64,000 bases of DNA. Source: Aquatica leii. Lineage: Eukaryota > Arthropoda > Insecta > Coleoptera > Lampyridae. The notes beneath the pieces were generated by a model. The model was not told the DNA's origin. It was given only the letters and a program-made list of their open reading frames with translations, and ran no database searches. Shown one piece after another: positions 1 through 11,944 of this stretch. The stretch spans positions 259,591,177-259,655,176 of the forward strand of contig CM069432.1 of NCBI GenBank assembly GCA_035610365.1, given 5' to 3'. Made by a program: the position numbers and the translations under genes. The number at the start of each line of letters is the position of its first letter. Within the stretch, counting starts at the first letter, position 1.

Positions 1-96
1 ACTTTGACTTTTTTGCGAAAACACACTTTTATCTCTTTTTTTTTTGAAGAAATCGGTTTATGAGAGTTGACTAGTAGGTACAGATATTTTTAGTTA

Positions 97-1010
97 TTGT
101 GCCTCCGTCTACTAGTGTTAAGCCTAAGAAAATTACTCAAGTTCGAAGATATCAAAGTTATCACCATGTTAGCGACTTTAACAGAGGTAGAATTGCTTCC
201 TATGGAGATGTTAGTTTTGAGTTTATCCTATCGCGAAATTGGCCACCGTGTTAATTGTACTGCAATGACGGTAATGCGTGTGTGTTGTGTGTAGACATAA
301 GAAAGTAGAGGAACACTGGTCAACCGAGGCGTAGCACAGAGTGTCAAGATAGGCGCTTCAGACAACTGGCGCTACTACTCGTGAAATGTCTGACCAATGA
401 TTTGGAGAAAAAGGTAAACCTGTTACTGTGCGTACACTATATCGCCGTATTCGAGCCTTTAGACGTTTTTCATACCGTCCACGATTAGTCCTTCTTTTGA
501 CTGCGGGCCACTGTCGTCAACGTTTCAACTGGTGCAGAAAACGGCAGCATAGGGAAGCAGAATGGCGTATTGTCGTCTTTAGCGACGAATCGCAATTCTG
601 TCTAGGTATGCACGATGGCCGTAGAAAGTTAAGACCCCGCCGTGAAGAGCGACATGATATTGGGTTTCATCACTTAGCTTTATTCGAGGCTGTATGACAG
701 CTGCGCATTAGGTTGATAATTTTCTACAAACCACTTTAATATCTTATCTAGAAGGGTGTCCTTTTTTAGCAAGACAAAGCACGTCCCCAATATTGCTCGT
801 CGAACTTAGGACTTCCTCCAAGTAGCAAACGTTAATGCTTTGTTGTGGTCACCCCGTTCACCGAATTTAAACTTTGTACCATCCTCCACAGGCTCTAGCA
901 CAGTTAATCCACAAAGTTCAAGTTACTGGGAACGAGATACCACAAGCAGGCATCGACAAAATGAGATGGTCGATGTCTACAAGAGTGCACTCCTTTCTTG
1001 CAAATGTTAT
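97..1010 (+). pseudogene. Tc1-like transposase remnant
   Basis: Degenerate DDE transposase of the Tc1/mariner superfamily, which in a working copy binds the element's ends and performs cut-and-paste transposition in the nucleus. Three pieces remain in order. Near 200-290 there is an HTH-like piece (SYREIGHRVNCTAMTVMRVC). At 428-697 the pieces LTAGHCRQRFNWCRKRQ and FSDESQFCLGMHDGRR match the region around the first catalytic Asp. At 840-900 the piece WSPRSPNLN matches the segment before the last catalytic Glu (usually PPRSPDLNPIE); the Glu region is lost. The pieces lie in different frames with stops between them, so the copy is dead. Its closest relative in the window by motif is the minus-strand copy at 58330-59180. 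I could not identify its terminal inverted repeats. Confidence 0.8.
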
Positions 1011-1171
1011 TATTTCATTTTTGATGTAAGACTGCCCCATTAGCAAAAGTTAAAGAAATTATTCCTTGTAGGCGTAACACTCCTAATGTCACTGAGTATA
1101 TATGAAAACTTTTCTGCTTTATTTTAGTATTACATTTGAAAGCAAAGCTTCTTCTAAAATTAACACTAATT

Positions 1172-1990
1172 TTATAATAACTGTTCAAATTGGCCTCCAT
1201 TTACGTGAATGCAAGCATTCGCTCGACATATAACAGTCATTCGTATTGATTGAAATGTCATCATCTTCTTTAACAGCACTCCAAACACAGAAATCCAAAG
1301 AATTGTGATTCAGTGATCTAGGCGGCAAAGCTCTACAAGCGTCGTTACCTCCTAGATTCACCGGATGTTGCCTGACAGGTAACCCAAAATATAGTGGGGC
1401 GCCATCGTGCATAAAAATCTTCTAAAAGTGCCGGAAGGTAGCATAAAAGGGATAATCATCAATTTATCAACAATTTCAGACATTTATGCTGAATTTATGT
1501 TAAAAGCGACCTTCTTGAATCACATTAGGATGGTTATCTACCCAATTATAAAAATTATAGAAATCAAAAATACCATTTCTGATAAAAAAGGCTTCGTCCA
1601 GAAAAGGAATTCTAACAACAATCTGAGAATCTTCAATTAATTCATCAATGATTGACAATATTCTCGTCCAAGTAATAGATCTGTTGGTAGAAGCTTTTAG
1701 TCTTTCTGGATGTGGTACGGTTTTAACAATTTTTCAGTAAGTGTTCGGTGAACAGCTTGTTTAGAAATGTTTAATTGAGAAGCGAAGCGTCTAGTACTTA
1801 TCCTTCATAGTTTCCAATATACGCTCTTCTACCTGAATATTTCAAATATGACGCAGACCTCCAGAATTTGGCTTCTTCTGTAAACAAAACTGCCTATTTC
1901 AGAAAGACGACGTTCAATAAAAGCAAAAGTGGTTGGTAGGGTTGATCTCTATTCCGAAATCTTTTTAAATATATTTTTGCTGCAGCTCCG
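1172..1990 (-). pseudogene. mariner-like transposase remnant
   Basis: Minus-strand remnant of an IS630/Tc1/mariner-type transposase. Reading leftward there is an HTH piece (RFASQLNISKQAVHRTL, near 1715-1800), then the first catalytic region FLDEAFFIRNGIF (near 1570-1600; the family usually has TDE.FTRNG). MHDGAP...FGLPVR and SLNHNSLDFCVW follow at 1270-1412, corresponding to the second Asp and the SPDLNPLDF.LWG region. A C-terminal GGQFEQLL stop lies at 1172-1200. That ending (GG.FE.LL) is characteristic of these transposases. Frameshifts and stops separate the blocks. The mariner-type terminus at 2186-2201 probably marks its 5' end; the other end is not clear. Confidence 0.8.
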
Positions 1991-2185
1991 AAAATTACTA
2001 CCACATTCGCAATTTTCTTATCACATTTTGATTTGTATAAGGTAGGTAGATTGTAGCATAAAAATCAGTAAAATAATTTTAATTAGTTTTTTTTTAATTT
2101 CTGAGAATGCATTTTAAGATGTAACTGCAAGAAAGAAAATTGTCCTAATTGGAAACTGGAAGTAGAGGGTTGTCGGTGATTTTCA

Positions 2186-2201
2186 GGGACACCCGGTATA
2201 A
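2186..2201 (-). repeat. mariner-type terminal repeat
   Basis: The stretch GGGACACCCGGTATA is close to the GGGACACCCTGTATA terminus common to insect mariner-like elements. It lies upstream, in the minus-strand sense, of the transposase remnant at 1172-1990, where a 5' terminus would be expected. The matching opposite terminus was not found, so the pairing is inferred. Confidence 0.55.
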
Positions 2202-2866
2202 AATTTAAGCCGTATCCGTTCACTAAAATGTTTCTTTACCACTTCTGATCTATCAAGACCAAAAATGCTACAAAAACCTGCTCTAATCAAACGAAACTCT
2301 GTTTACCTTTTGCGCCCAACTGATCAATTATCATGTTTATTGACAAAAATTTGATGCCCGAGCAAGATGAAGTCATTAGTCACATTTTACCTCAAAATAT
2401 ATTAAATCCGACAACAACTTGTTAAACAACTACATATTCTAGTACACACGCTTTTAGCAGTAGTGTGGTCAAAAAATAATGTTTATCAGGAATCTCCTAT
2501 TTTTGATACATCAAATGGTGTAAATATAGAAGACTTTGTTATGTAAAAAAATTTGGTAGTTCACTTTTCTAGTATAAAAATTTTTCAAGTATGAAATTTG
2601 TCCAGCGTCATGCGCAATACTTTTCTTCGTAGTCGGTTGTCAAAACGAATTCATTTTCTGCTAACGTTTTCTAAATTACGGATCGTTCTGAGCGGCCTTT
2701 TCGGCTCAACAAAAAATTTTCATTATTAAGTTGGTTCACAGTACTCCATGTGAATATGTGGGCGAATTTTAAGTAGTGTTCAGTAAAAGCTTATTTTGGG
2801 GTATGTAATTTTATAAGGGTTTTTTTGTATTTAGGGTTTAAATTAATTCTTTAGCGGGTCCGATCC

Positions 2867-3141
2867 TTTCACCTGTAACCTTATTATTGACGTTCGTAAC
2901 ACCTGGTAACACCTGTTTGTCGAAAAGTTTCTATGATGTCAGGTCGCTGAAGGCTAAGGGGTTGTACACCACTTATACCAAGTGCGAAGTTAATTAGAGA
3001 CAAGCTCGGCGCATTCTTTTACGTCAACTATTGTATGCATTAAATCAAATTACTTGTGCTCACACAGTATGTACACTTGTGTCAAATTCCATATTACGTT
3101 TTAGGTCCGACTGGTACGGAATTAGCTAATCCCCTACTTGA
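2867..3141 (+). repeat. Unidentified repeat module, copy A
   Basis: This copy is in inverted orientation to two others in the window (23216-24421 and 36675-37411). Shared landmarks, read on this strand, are GCGGGTC, GATGTCAGGTCGCTGAAG, AAGGGGTTG, AAGCTCGGC and CTGGTACGGAATTAGCTAATC. The stretch around 2930-2975 reads SFYDVRSLKAKGL, against KFHDVTSLKLKGL in the copy at 36877-37068, so part of the module may descend from a coding sequence. I do not recognise the protein. Boundaries are approximate, and this copy lacks the far end seen in the other two. Confidence 0.6.
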
Positions 3142-3574
3142 TAATACACAACTGTAAGTATTGCATTTTCTATTTTACTTTGTTGGTCATGTCGATTATT
3201 AGAATGGCCATATGCACATACAAGATTGTCATCACAATTAATATTAAACTCTTTTTTGTGTCACATACTTATCGGGTGCACTTTGATTCTCGACATTTTG
3301 ATTTTCGTATTCTTGAAATTTAACTTAATACAGTAAAGGCATTCCTTCGTTAAATTTAAAAGTTAGATTGATTAGGGCACGTAGATGTGCGACGTGTTGT
3401 CCCGGCAAAGGACGTAACTTATATTTGGCCTGTGATATCAACCCATATAATATTGTTTGCAACGTTTAGGTAACTATTCTTATATACTGTGTTCTTTAAC
3501 TACTTCTGTGATACAACAAATATATATTCTGTGTTATTACTTCTGTCGTGGTATTTGTTCTTTTCCAGCTACGG

Positions 3575-4400
3575 GTAGCGTTAGATGATATCTCCCTAAT
3601 TTAATCCTTCATCGTCTTGGCAACTTTTTAGCTTTTACCTATAAACTATGTTAGCCGTTGCATCATTTTTTGTTGCTACAAGAAAACCAGTGTAACAACT
3701 TAATTGAGCTTCCTATAGATGTGTTTTTGTGCTTATCTTTGGAGAATTGGTTAGACTCCAATGTGTTCCATACAAACTTACATGCTACAAATAAACGGAA
3801 TAAACCGTTTCAGCCAACCACGTGTGAAGAAAATTTGTCCGTTGGTGTGAAGAAGCTTCTCAGTTTGAAAGGTTATTCGTCATCGCAAGAAGAAATCATG
3901 AACTCTCTCTATCTCCACATTTATTTCTCGTGATAGACTCTATTGGCAATTAAGCAACTTATATTTTGCACAAGATTCTCTACAACGAAAAAAGGCAAAC
4001 CAAATTATAAGTTTTACGAATTGAAATCTCTTTTGACTACTCTTTCTAAAACGTATTTACTGGGGAAGTTTCCAGCCATTAACGAAAGTATAATACAAAA
4101 GCAGATCCTCCATGAAGCAGTATATGATGCCAAAGCGTGGATACAAAGTGTGGGTGCGTGCTGATCGTTTCAGTATGCGAGTTTCAGTTCCATACACACT
4201 GGAAAAATTAAGGATCTGTATGAAAAAGATTTGGGAGGAAGAGTAGTAAGAGATCTAACCAAGGAATTGAAAAATAAAAAACCATCGAGTTATTTTTTAA
4301 ACTACTTTACTAGTTTTCCATTAGTGTGGAATTTGAAAGAAAATTAAATACTCAGTTGTCACGCACTAAAAAATTAAAGTCTAATCTTAATTATGAGGCA
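3575..4400 (+). other. Coding-like stretch, unrecognised
   Basis: Two consecutive open frames (3658-3933, 91 codons; 3943-4164, 73 codons) abut in different frames, and further coding-like sequence follows to about 4340 (for example DLYEKDLGGRVVRDLTKELK). The amino-acid composition is protein-like (IELPIDVFLCLSLENWLDSN; IQKQILHEAVYDAKAWIQ) and denser than the surrounding AT-rich DNA. I do not recognise a family. It may be an old transposon ORF or a processed host-gene fragment. It is broken by at least one frameshift and several stops. Confidence 0.35.
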
Positions 4401-4699
4401 ATAGCACGCAAGCTGCAAAATGAGTAAGAATAAAAGTACTTGATAGAAAACTGTTTACAGTATTGTTCGAATTAACGTAAACATTGAGCATTTTTAAATT
4501 ATTTAAACGTGGCAACACTGTTGTGACAATTCTGGCACGTGTTTTTAACAGATCCCAATAACCTATGATTCTGCATTAAGTTATGGTCAATGTTAGTTAT
4601 TTTGTAGGTTATTCTGACTAAGTTAGAAGTGTTGTGGTTTAGTTAGTTTTTTGCGCATGATCTTCAGCAAGACTTATAAGTAAAAATTCACGACTCTTG

Positions 4700-5160
4700 A
4701 ATTTGTAAGGACCTTTTAAAAGGATAAAAAAAGCATTGAGACCTCGAAAAAACAGCTTCTGACAAAGATTATGGTGAAAAAAGACTGGTTTCGGTCAAAA
4801 AATATGCTCAATGGACAAAAGAATACTGGAGAAATGTCTTGTTCTCTGATGAGACACACTTTTCGGTGCGATGAAAACTCGTGCAAAAAGGTGCAGCTCA
4901 CTTGGCTGCAGTTCAAAATATGTTTTCGGACTTTTTTTCATATATGGGAACAGGGAAACCTACAGCCATCGAAAGCATGATGAACAGTGCAAAATATAAA
5001 GACATATTAGAACCGTGTTTGCACAGAGAACTGGAATAAGTTTAAGCAGTTAGCAAACCAATATTCCAGCAAATTCCAACACCGTGTCATGCTTCCAAAA
5101 AAATGCTAAAGTATTTTAAAAACAAAAAGGTTGCCCTTCTAGATCGATATTTAACATAAA
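4700..5160 (+). pseudogene. Tc1-like transposase remnant
   Basis: A broken C-terminal half of a Tc1/mariner-superfamily transposase. Visible blocks are FRSKNMLNGQKNTGEMSC followed by SLMRHTFRCDEN (family pattern: W..VLFSDES.F). The segment FFSYMGTGKPTAIESMMN with YKDIL (family: CFSY.G.G.L..I.G.MN...Y..IL) lies at about 4930-5010. FQQIPTPCHASKKMLKYF lies at about 5060-5110, where the family usually has FQQDNDPKHTSK, so the second catalytic Asp is lost. Several frame changes are present. It differs in sequence from the remnants at 97-1010 and 58330-59180, so it belongs to another lineage. Confidence 0.7.
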
Positions 5161-8094
5161 TCTGTCTGTCTTCACATTAAATCGCACAATACTGTATAGT
5201 CGTTGTTGTTATGCCACCATAAAAAAATATAAGTGTTGTTTTACTATGTTAAATCTTTGTACGCATTAGCCAATGACAACCGACTAAAACCAGCTGTTTC
5301 AATTACCTCAAACATTTAAATCACTTAGACCCGGTTACATAAAGCATTGTAATAGCGAAGGCTTCCATGGCCGGAATCTATACTAAAATAAGAATGTGTT
5401 CCGGGTTTGAACCGTGTCATTGTACTTTCTTTTTCTCGCATTGTTAGAATTTTAAAAGGTGATGCGCTGTGTTAAAAACCTCCATCTTTGATGCTCTACA
5501 AAAACGATTTTATTTTAAGCAGCTTTTAAATCTATTACTTTTATTAAAAAATATTTTTTTATTAAGTTTATTTTAGGTTTTATCAAAAAAATGTTGACAT
5601 TTTGTATAGAGACTAGCAAGCAAATATCAAAATAACCACATTTGTAAATGCCAATGCATTTACGTTAAACAAAAAGAAAAAACCACGTGCATGAAAATTT
5701 GGTCTTTGGAAAAATAAATTCGAAGATATTTTTGAGAGTTATTCTTCTTGTTGTTAAATTATTTAAAGGTAAAGTTTGTATCTATGAGGTAATATCTGAA
5801 ACTACTCATCCAATTTCAAAAGTTCACCAATATTTAGAAGGATTTTCAGCCTATATATTATCCCCTTAAAATAAAAAGGCTTTTTGTGGTGACCTATTTT
5901 TCAATTAAAGTCGACGAAGATGCGATTTACGAACGCTGTTTAAGATTTTCTATAGAGAAGTTGTAAAGCTCAAAAGTTCTATAATAAGGTCCGCGACGAC
6001 ATATATCTATATGCTATTTGATAAAATCTGATTAAAAGTTATATTTATAATTATTTTTAATCTACCACGGGGAATTGAAGTAGGTAATCTTAAATTTTTA
6101 TCCATATACATTTGCGTATCATCGAGAAAATATTGTGTAAATAAAAATTGCCTTTCACACAACATTATTTGTATAAGTAGTTTAAATTTTGCGATCGTGA
6201 TACGCACTGTACGTACGTGTCGCAATAGTGTTAGCGTTGAGAGAGTAGGGAAAGCGGGATGTTTAAAAGCTATTTACTATTGAAAACATATCAACAGATG
6301 GACTGTTAGTTAAATACTGTTTTCTAAAACGCGCCAACAAGATTGTTTGGACTTTGTATTTAAGCTTTTTCAGCCTCACCCATATATCGCATTGAATACA
6401 AGAGTCAAATGTGATAAGAGTTTAATTTCTTCTGTAAGTAGACATAGAAAAAATGGAGGAATTGTCAAAAACTCAAAATCTACGCGTGCGAAGCAGCGCG
6501 GGTAAGCTAGCTATAAATTAAAAAAAATAAATAATATAAAAGTGAATATCTCAAAAAAACCGTACAAATATTCTTCACTAAATAAATATCGGTGTAGTTC
6601 TTACTGTGAAATAAAAACTAAAATTAATCGAGATGTTTATAAGCACGTTATTTTAAAACATAAATCAAAAAAAACAATTTACAAATTTTGTAAAAAGTAA
6701 TAATTTCAATAATACCATCATCTATTCAATAATAGAAAAATGTCAACAGGTTCTTTGCTTATATTCGGCTACTGTGCTTTAAATAATTTTAGTATTTACG
6801 TAAAAGAAAATTAATTGTGTAAGCTTCAAAAAAACATTGCTCTGCGCTAGTGTTCCAAAAGCACACAAAAAAATTTATCTTGAATTGAAGACCTACATTG
6901 AAATAGCAATCAAATTAAAAATCCCTTCGTATAGGAGGAAACAAGGAAAAATGACTCCAGTTAATCTGCGACACATGATCTGTCACACATGATTTTATAA
7001 GTTTTGTTACATTAGACGTTGCATCATTAGACGCCACAATATTTGACCACTTTAATCAAAACGTTCTGCTGTTTTAATACTGTTCTATACAAAATGTTGA
7101 TTAAAACTAAACTGTATAGTTTTTTATTATCCTTTTTTTGTGTTTGTTCAATCATCAAAAACTTATTTTAAATTAAAATCTGTTTGCAATAGAAACGAAA
7201 AACGAAAAAGAAGATATAGAATACTTGAAACAAAATTTAATCAACTTATATGGCATTATAGAAACCGCCCATGAAAACCTTCATTTCAGTATAAAAACAA
7301 AATTGAATAACACATCGTAACTTTATTGTTTTTTTAATCGTTGCTTGCATGAAAAATGTAATTAATATTGACAAATTTGTATTGTAAACTCAAAACTTCA
7401 AATTTAATCTTAGAATCAAATAAACATTTAAACTAAAAAAATAGAAATTTAAAACTGAAAGCAAATAATAAATCAAATTTTGTCTGATAATATTTACATT
7501 TCAAAGTAATAAGATATTATCAAAATAAAACAAAAGTAATATTTCGTAACTAATGCCAAAAAAGATCTTGTCATTGAGATTGAGCTATAGATTTTACGCG
7601 CTGTTTAAGTCAAACTTCTTTTATTTCTGTTTATTGGTGAAAGAGTAAAATGTTCCTGGGACTTTGCCATTTTAAATTACCTGAACACTATTTTCTTTTT
7701 ATTATTAATGTTTTATATTTTATATAAAATTCGTTTATAACATTTGCATATGGTAGAACAAAACTTACATTGATAGAAAGTGGAAAACTTTTCAAAGAAA
7801 AACGAAGAGTGTCAACCACAGAAAATTAAGCAAATTGGAAAAAGAAGCAAGATAACACAGACAGTGTATGTTTAAAAACTAATAGTTAAAATAAATGATG
7901 TGCTAGACCATGACTAGACTTTAAAAAAAATTGGAAAGTCGAACTGAAACTGGAAAAAACGAACTACCGCTACCAACAATAGTTTTAATAAACTAAGAGC
8001 ACAAATAAATAATTAGACTAATTAACCAAGTATTCTGCAACACGCGGTTAATCCAAATTTTCAATACTTTATTAATACAGAAGAAAGCGCTTAA
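5161..8094. other. AT-rich DNA without recognisable genes
   Basis: No gene-like ORF is supported. Two locally GC-rich spots stand out. CTTCCATGGCCGGAATC and CCGGGTTTGAACC fall within 5360-5420. GCGTGCGAAGCAGCGCGGGT lies at about 6484-6503 and resembles sequences I associate with dispersed insect repeat tails. Both may be repeat remnants, but no second copy is present in the window. Confidence 0.5.
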
Positions 8095-8420
8095 CATCAC
8101 AAGAGACAATGCTGTTGTAATGCTTCAATTTCCGGGTCACATTACGTATCGTCTACGACCACGTTGCTATTTTTAAGCCCATGAAAACATTTTATCAGCA
8201 AGCAATTGCTAAATGGTTAAAACCTATATTGGCAATAAAAGTTACTCAGTTTGAATTTGCCCCTTAGCTTAATGAACTTGTGCCATTTTAGCAAATCCTG
8301 CTAACGGATTTCAAAACAGTGACATTTAGGCAGTAGATAGAACTGTTTTCTTGGAATCTCATTTTACTGCGAGGCTTTGTCAATAATTTGCTCAGTGGCG
8401 ATATCGTAACCGATGGGGTC
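8095..8420 (+). pseudogene. pogo-like (DDE_1) transposase fragment
   Basis: A short piece of the C-terminal part of a pogo/Tigger-type DDE_1 transposase. NAVVMLQFPGHITYRLRP (usual form: G..ML.FPPHTTHRLQPLD) is followed after a frame change by MKTFYQQAIAKWLK (usual: PLKT.Y..A..KWL), then by NGFQNSDI and AVDRTVFLESHF (usual: NGFRK.GI.PVDR.VF...DF). The catalytic Asp of QPLD is not preserved. Upstream parts of the transposase are missing. The LINE begins about 220 bp downstream. Confidence 0.7.
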
Positions 8421-8639
8421 GGTGTCGTACTGGTGTGTTTTTATCAATGAGTGACCTTGTGAATAACCCTCTTTTATTCTTGACTACACAGCTTTTATTT
8501 GTTGATTGTGTTTCAGTATTGGTAAAAGTTTTTATACATATTCTTGTGAGGTGCAAAATCCTACCTTTCCGAGACCCTGCCGGAGGAAACTCCTTTTCGC
8601 GGAGATCTCGAAAACGAGTGATTAAGCAACCTCAAATCC

Positions 8640-9760
8640 CTTGAGAATGGATTATAGGTATAAGTAACTTATCACCGACGTGCATACTAGATCAGAAACC
8701 ACAGGAAATAATCAAAAGTGTGATTGAAGCTGTAGATAAAATAAAAACGGCAATCTCCAAACAAACTGATAGCAAAATAAAATTTAATGGCAGCGAACAA
8801 CAGACAAAACAGTCAAAGCTACCTGCAATTTATACTGGAAAAAAGACAAAGAAGCGGCACAAATAAAAGCGAAATTAGAAAAACTAGAGAGTGAAAAACT
8901 CGAGTACTGGGATGGACAAAGCACGATCAAGGAACCGGTTCAACAATATAGCGAACAAATCCGGGGGAACGCTATGTCCCAACAAAAGTATGTAGAAAGT
9001 CCCGAAAAAGTCGCGCAAAAACCAAAATCATTTGCAGAAGTAGCAAAGGAGATCAAAAAGAATACCCCGACTAAAGATAAGGACAGAAACCGGTACACGA
9101 CTATCATAAGAATAAAAAATTAAGAAGCAAAAGACGTAATAGAGAGCTTCAAAAAAGACATAAAACCCAACGAGATCGCGAAAGGCTTTGTCTCAATTAA
9201 AAGACTAGACAATGGCAAAATATCAATCATAAGTCACGACGTAAAACAGAGGGACAAATTAAGCAACAAAATTAAAGAAATGAATAAAAGACAAAAAAAA
9301 CAATTATGAGATACAGGAAATCAACAATAGATTACTAATTATGCTCACGGGAATCGAAACAGGATACACCCCAGACATGTTAATGAAAGAGATCGGAGAG
9401 CAAAACCCAGAAGTTACTGCCAGACTAGAAATTAACAACATACATGAAGCACTAAAGATTATAACAAAGAGAAAATGTGGAAACCCAAATAAGAAAAACT
9501 AGCTAATGAAAGTAGCACCAGGAACTTTTAAAACAATAATGGTAGTGGGCGCAATAAACCTAGACTTGATAAAAATTCGCACAGAAAAACTGTACGGACC
9601 AACAATGCTGCCTCAGCAAAAACCACACAGTCAAAGAATGCACGTAAATAGAAAGTACGTAAACTGCAAAAAAAGAAGCATCTTGGAAAGAAAGCATGCC
9701 GCAACAGATGCGGAAAAATGCTCACTCCAAGGTTGAACTAACGATATACAGAACGAACTA
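8640..9760 (+). pseudogene. LINE ORF1-like (gag-like) remnant
   Basis: Lysine- and glutamate-rich coding-like sequence just upstream of a LINE endonuclease region, the position of ORF1 in R1/Jockey-type non-LTR retrotransposons. Readable blocks are SPEKVAQKPKSFAEVAKEIK (about 9000-9060), VIESFKKDIKPNEIAKGFVS, VSIKRLDNGKISIISHDVKQ, and a basic C-terminal part ending near 9736. ORF1 proteins bind the element's RNA. The usual CCHC knuckles are not visible, probably lost through frameshifts, and stops interrupt every frame. Assignment rests mainly on position and composition. Confidence 0.55.
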
Positions 9761-9837
9761 TAGGAGATCAAAGCACAAATAAACAACAGTTAGGAAAAAG
9801 AACAAAAAATCAAAATATTCAAAAGAAAGAACTAAAT

Positions 9838-10230
9838 TGTATGCAATTAAACCTGGGGAAAGGTAAAGCGACTACACTAAACGCAATAAGAACTGTCGAG
9901 GAACTAAGCATCGACATATTATGTATTCAAGAGCCGTATTAGAGAAATATTAACTGTGGAAAATAATATATAGTACTTTAATCGGCAGAATCAAAAGCAC
10001 CCATAATAAGCAAAGAAGCTTAACAAATTATCCTGATGGAGCAGTACTCTAACAAAAATGTAACCACGATAAAATACGAAAACAACCAAGATTATTACTT
10101 AACAATAATGAACCATTATATACCGCCGCTAAGAGAATACAGGGAGGAATACGAACTCCTAGAAAAACTACTTAAAGCAGGAGGACCGATCATTGTAACG
10201 AATATGGAACTATTTCAAAGTAATCAAGGT
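9838..10230 (+). pseudogene. LINE ORF2 endonuclease N-terminus
   Basis: Start of the apurinic-type endonuclease domain of a non-LTR retrotransposon, the enzyme that nicks target DNA for target-primed reverse transcription. QLNLGKGKATTLNAIRTVEE is followed by LSIDILCIQEPY (the Q.NL.....A...L......DI..IQEPY signature). After a stop, APIISKEA, EQYSNKNVTTIKYENN and YYLTIMNHYIPPLREY lead to AGGPIIVTNMELF, where the family has GG..I..GDFN. The domain stops abruptly near 10230, where gypsy-type sequence begins, so the reverse transcriptase is missing. The QEPY form suggests an R1/Jockey-like clade; this is inferred. Confidence 0.7.
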
Positions 10231-10915
10231 TAATCGTCTCACTACAGATGAAATAGATTGGGAGTCAGCTACTTGTAACTTAGATCCTACTAGCTTAGAT
10301 CACGCTTTGATCTGGTTTAGATCTATTTGTAGTAAAGTCAGAAGTTGGAATGAAATTGTTACTTTGTTAAGAAAACATTATCTTACTAGTGATTACGATG
10401 ACGCCCTTTAGGACGAAATCCAATCAAGAGTATAAGGTGTTGACGCACGTCATATTTACATGGCCCTTATGATATATCAGAAAAAATCTGCAACCTTATT
10501 TTATCAGTCATCACCCGAATAATGAATATTAATTCGTTGATTGACTATTGTCGAAAATTAGAAGAAGTCAAAGAATGAAATAAAAAATTTCGATTTAATT
10601 TTTCTGCTCATAGCACCCCGTTAGAACCAGACTTAGCATATAAATCGTTTACGTCTTCCAAACGATAAGTAAATTCAGTTACTACTCTTCCTCCAAAGAG
10701 ATCTTTCCAATTGCGTAGTCAAGTTTTGCAAGGTCTTCCTGTAAGATCATTTGCTGGAATTGCAAAGAAAACGTATCATCGTTGTAACAAAAAACGAACT
10801 CTTTTCTGTTATGTTTGCGGAACTCCTAACACTACTTTTTCTACTTGTCCAAAGTGTAATAATCAAAATCCAAAAAACGAGTAAGAACAAGCATTGTGTA
10901 CGGCCTACGACGCTT
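10231..10915 (+). pseudogene. Ty3/gypsy gag-like remnant with zinc knuckle
   Basis: Gag-like sequence of an LTR retrotransposon, directly upstream of gypsy-type reverse transcriptase. Readable parts are LTTDEIDWESATCNLDPTS, FRSICSKVRSWNEIVTLLRK, a piece starting SLIDYCRKLEEV, and a cysteine-rich region CYVCGTPNTTFSTCPKC (about 10805-10857) that occupies the place of the gag zinc knuckle. Gag packages the element RNA. Stops occur throughout. The upstream LTR is not visible; the element starts abruptly against the LINE fragment near 10230. Confidence 0.6.
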
Positions 10916-10979
10916 GAACCCTGAAACATTAAAGGCTCATCTCCATCAGGATAACAGACTGTTTATTAAAGTTATCACG

Positions 10980-11800
10980 AGATTAGTGGTCCTAAACTTG
11001 GTCGTACTCATATGGTAACCTATCATATTAATACAGAAGATGCAAAAGCAGTCAAACAAGGATATTACCCGATGTCATCTGTAATGTTAGAAGCCGATAG
11101 CATATTAAAATTAGAAGTAATTGAAAAAGCATTTTCTCCTCGGAACTATCCAATTGTCATGGTTAAAAAAAATTGGTTCTCTAAGGTTTTGCTTTGACGG
11201 TCGTCAATTAAACAAACTAACAAAACGAGACGCATATCATCTACCTTACGTCAATGGTATTCTCGATAGATTGCAAGTCGCTCGATTTTTAAGTTCTATT
11301 AATCTTCAGAAAGCTTTTTGGCAGATTCCACTTTCCAAAGACAGTTGAGAGAAAACTGCTTTTACCGTTCCAGGTCGCGGTTTATTTAAATTTAAAGTTC
11401 TACCTTTTGGTCTCAATAACGGTCCTCAAACGTTACAGCAAATGATGTCTCTGTGAGGATATCATCATTACTTCTAAAACCTTCTCTGAACACATCAATA
11501 CCCTCATCAAAGTCGTTAATCGACTAAAAGATGTCGGTCTTACTGTAAATCTAATAAATTCGAATTCTGTCGACTCTCTTTAAAATATCTAGGTTTTTTC
11601 GTAGATAAGGATGGTTTATGCACAGATCCCTTTAAAATTAACGCAATCGTTTCATTTCCTCCCCTACGAATTCAACGGAAATTAAAAGGTTTTTAGAAAT
11701 GGCTAGTTAGTATCGGAGGTTTATATCAAATTTTTCTAGTATTGTATTTTTCATCTTAGAACTTATAAGAGGTCATTAAAAAAACTGGTGTAACCACCAC
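10980..11800 (+). pseudogene. Ty3/gypsy reverse transcriptase remnant
   Basis: Polymerase domain of a Ty3/gypsy retrotransposon, which copies element RNA into DNA. In order: NYPIVMVKKN; FCFDGRQLNKLTKRDAYHLP; LSSINLQKAFWQIPL (family: .SSIDL..AFWQIPL); KTAFTVPGRGLFKFKVLPFG; LNNGPQTLQQMM; EDIIITSKTFSEHINTL, where the catalytic YLDD region is partly lost; and a thumb piece YRRFISNFSS near 11710-11750. Frameshifts and stops make it non-functional. At about 11800 it is interrupted by an insertion holding two tandem repeats, and pol resumes near 12895. Confidence 0.85.
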
Positions 11801-11944
11801 ACGACTTTCCTAAAAGGAATGATAAAGAAATGTATTTTTATAAAGTTATGTTGTCATAAAACCACTTTGAAGTGATATGTTTGTATTAAAAACGATTAGT
11901 AAATCGCCAATTAACCAGACTTTTGTGCAACCGGCTATTTATTT

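Noticed and set aside
3943-4164. Possible host chromatin-gene fragment (PLU-1-like region)
   Set aside because: A vague resemblance of spacing and composition only. No diagnostic motif could be pointed to, so the segment was left unrecognised.
5360-5420. GC-rich phrase CTTCCATGGCCGGAATC considered as a Penelope-like or ribozyme-bearing terminal sequence
   Set aside because: No hammerhead core, no second copy in the window and no coding sequence nearby.
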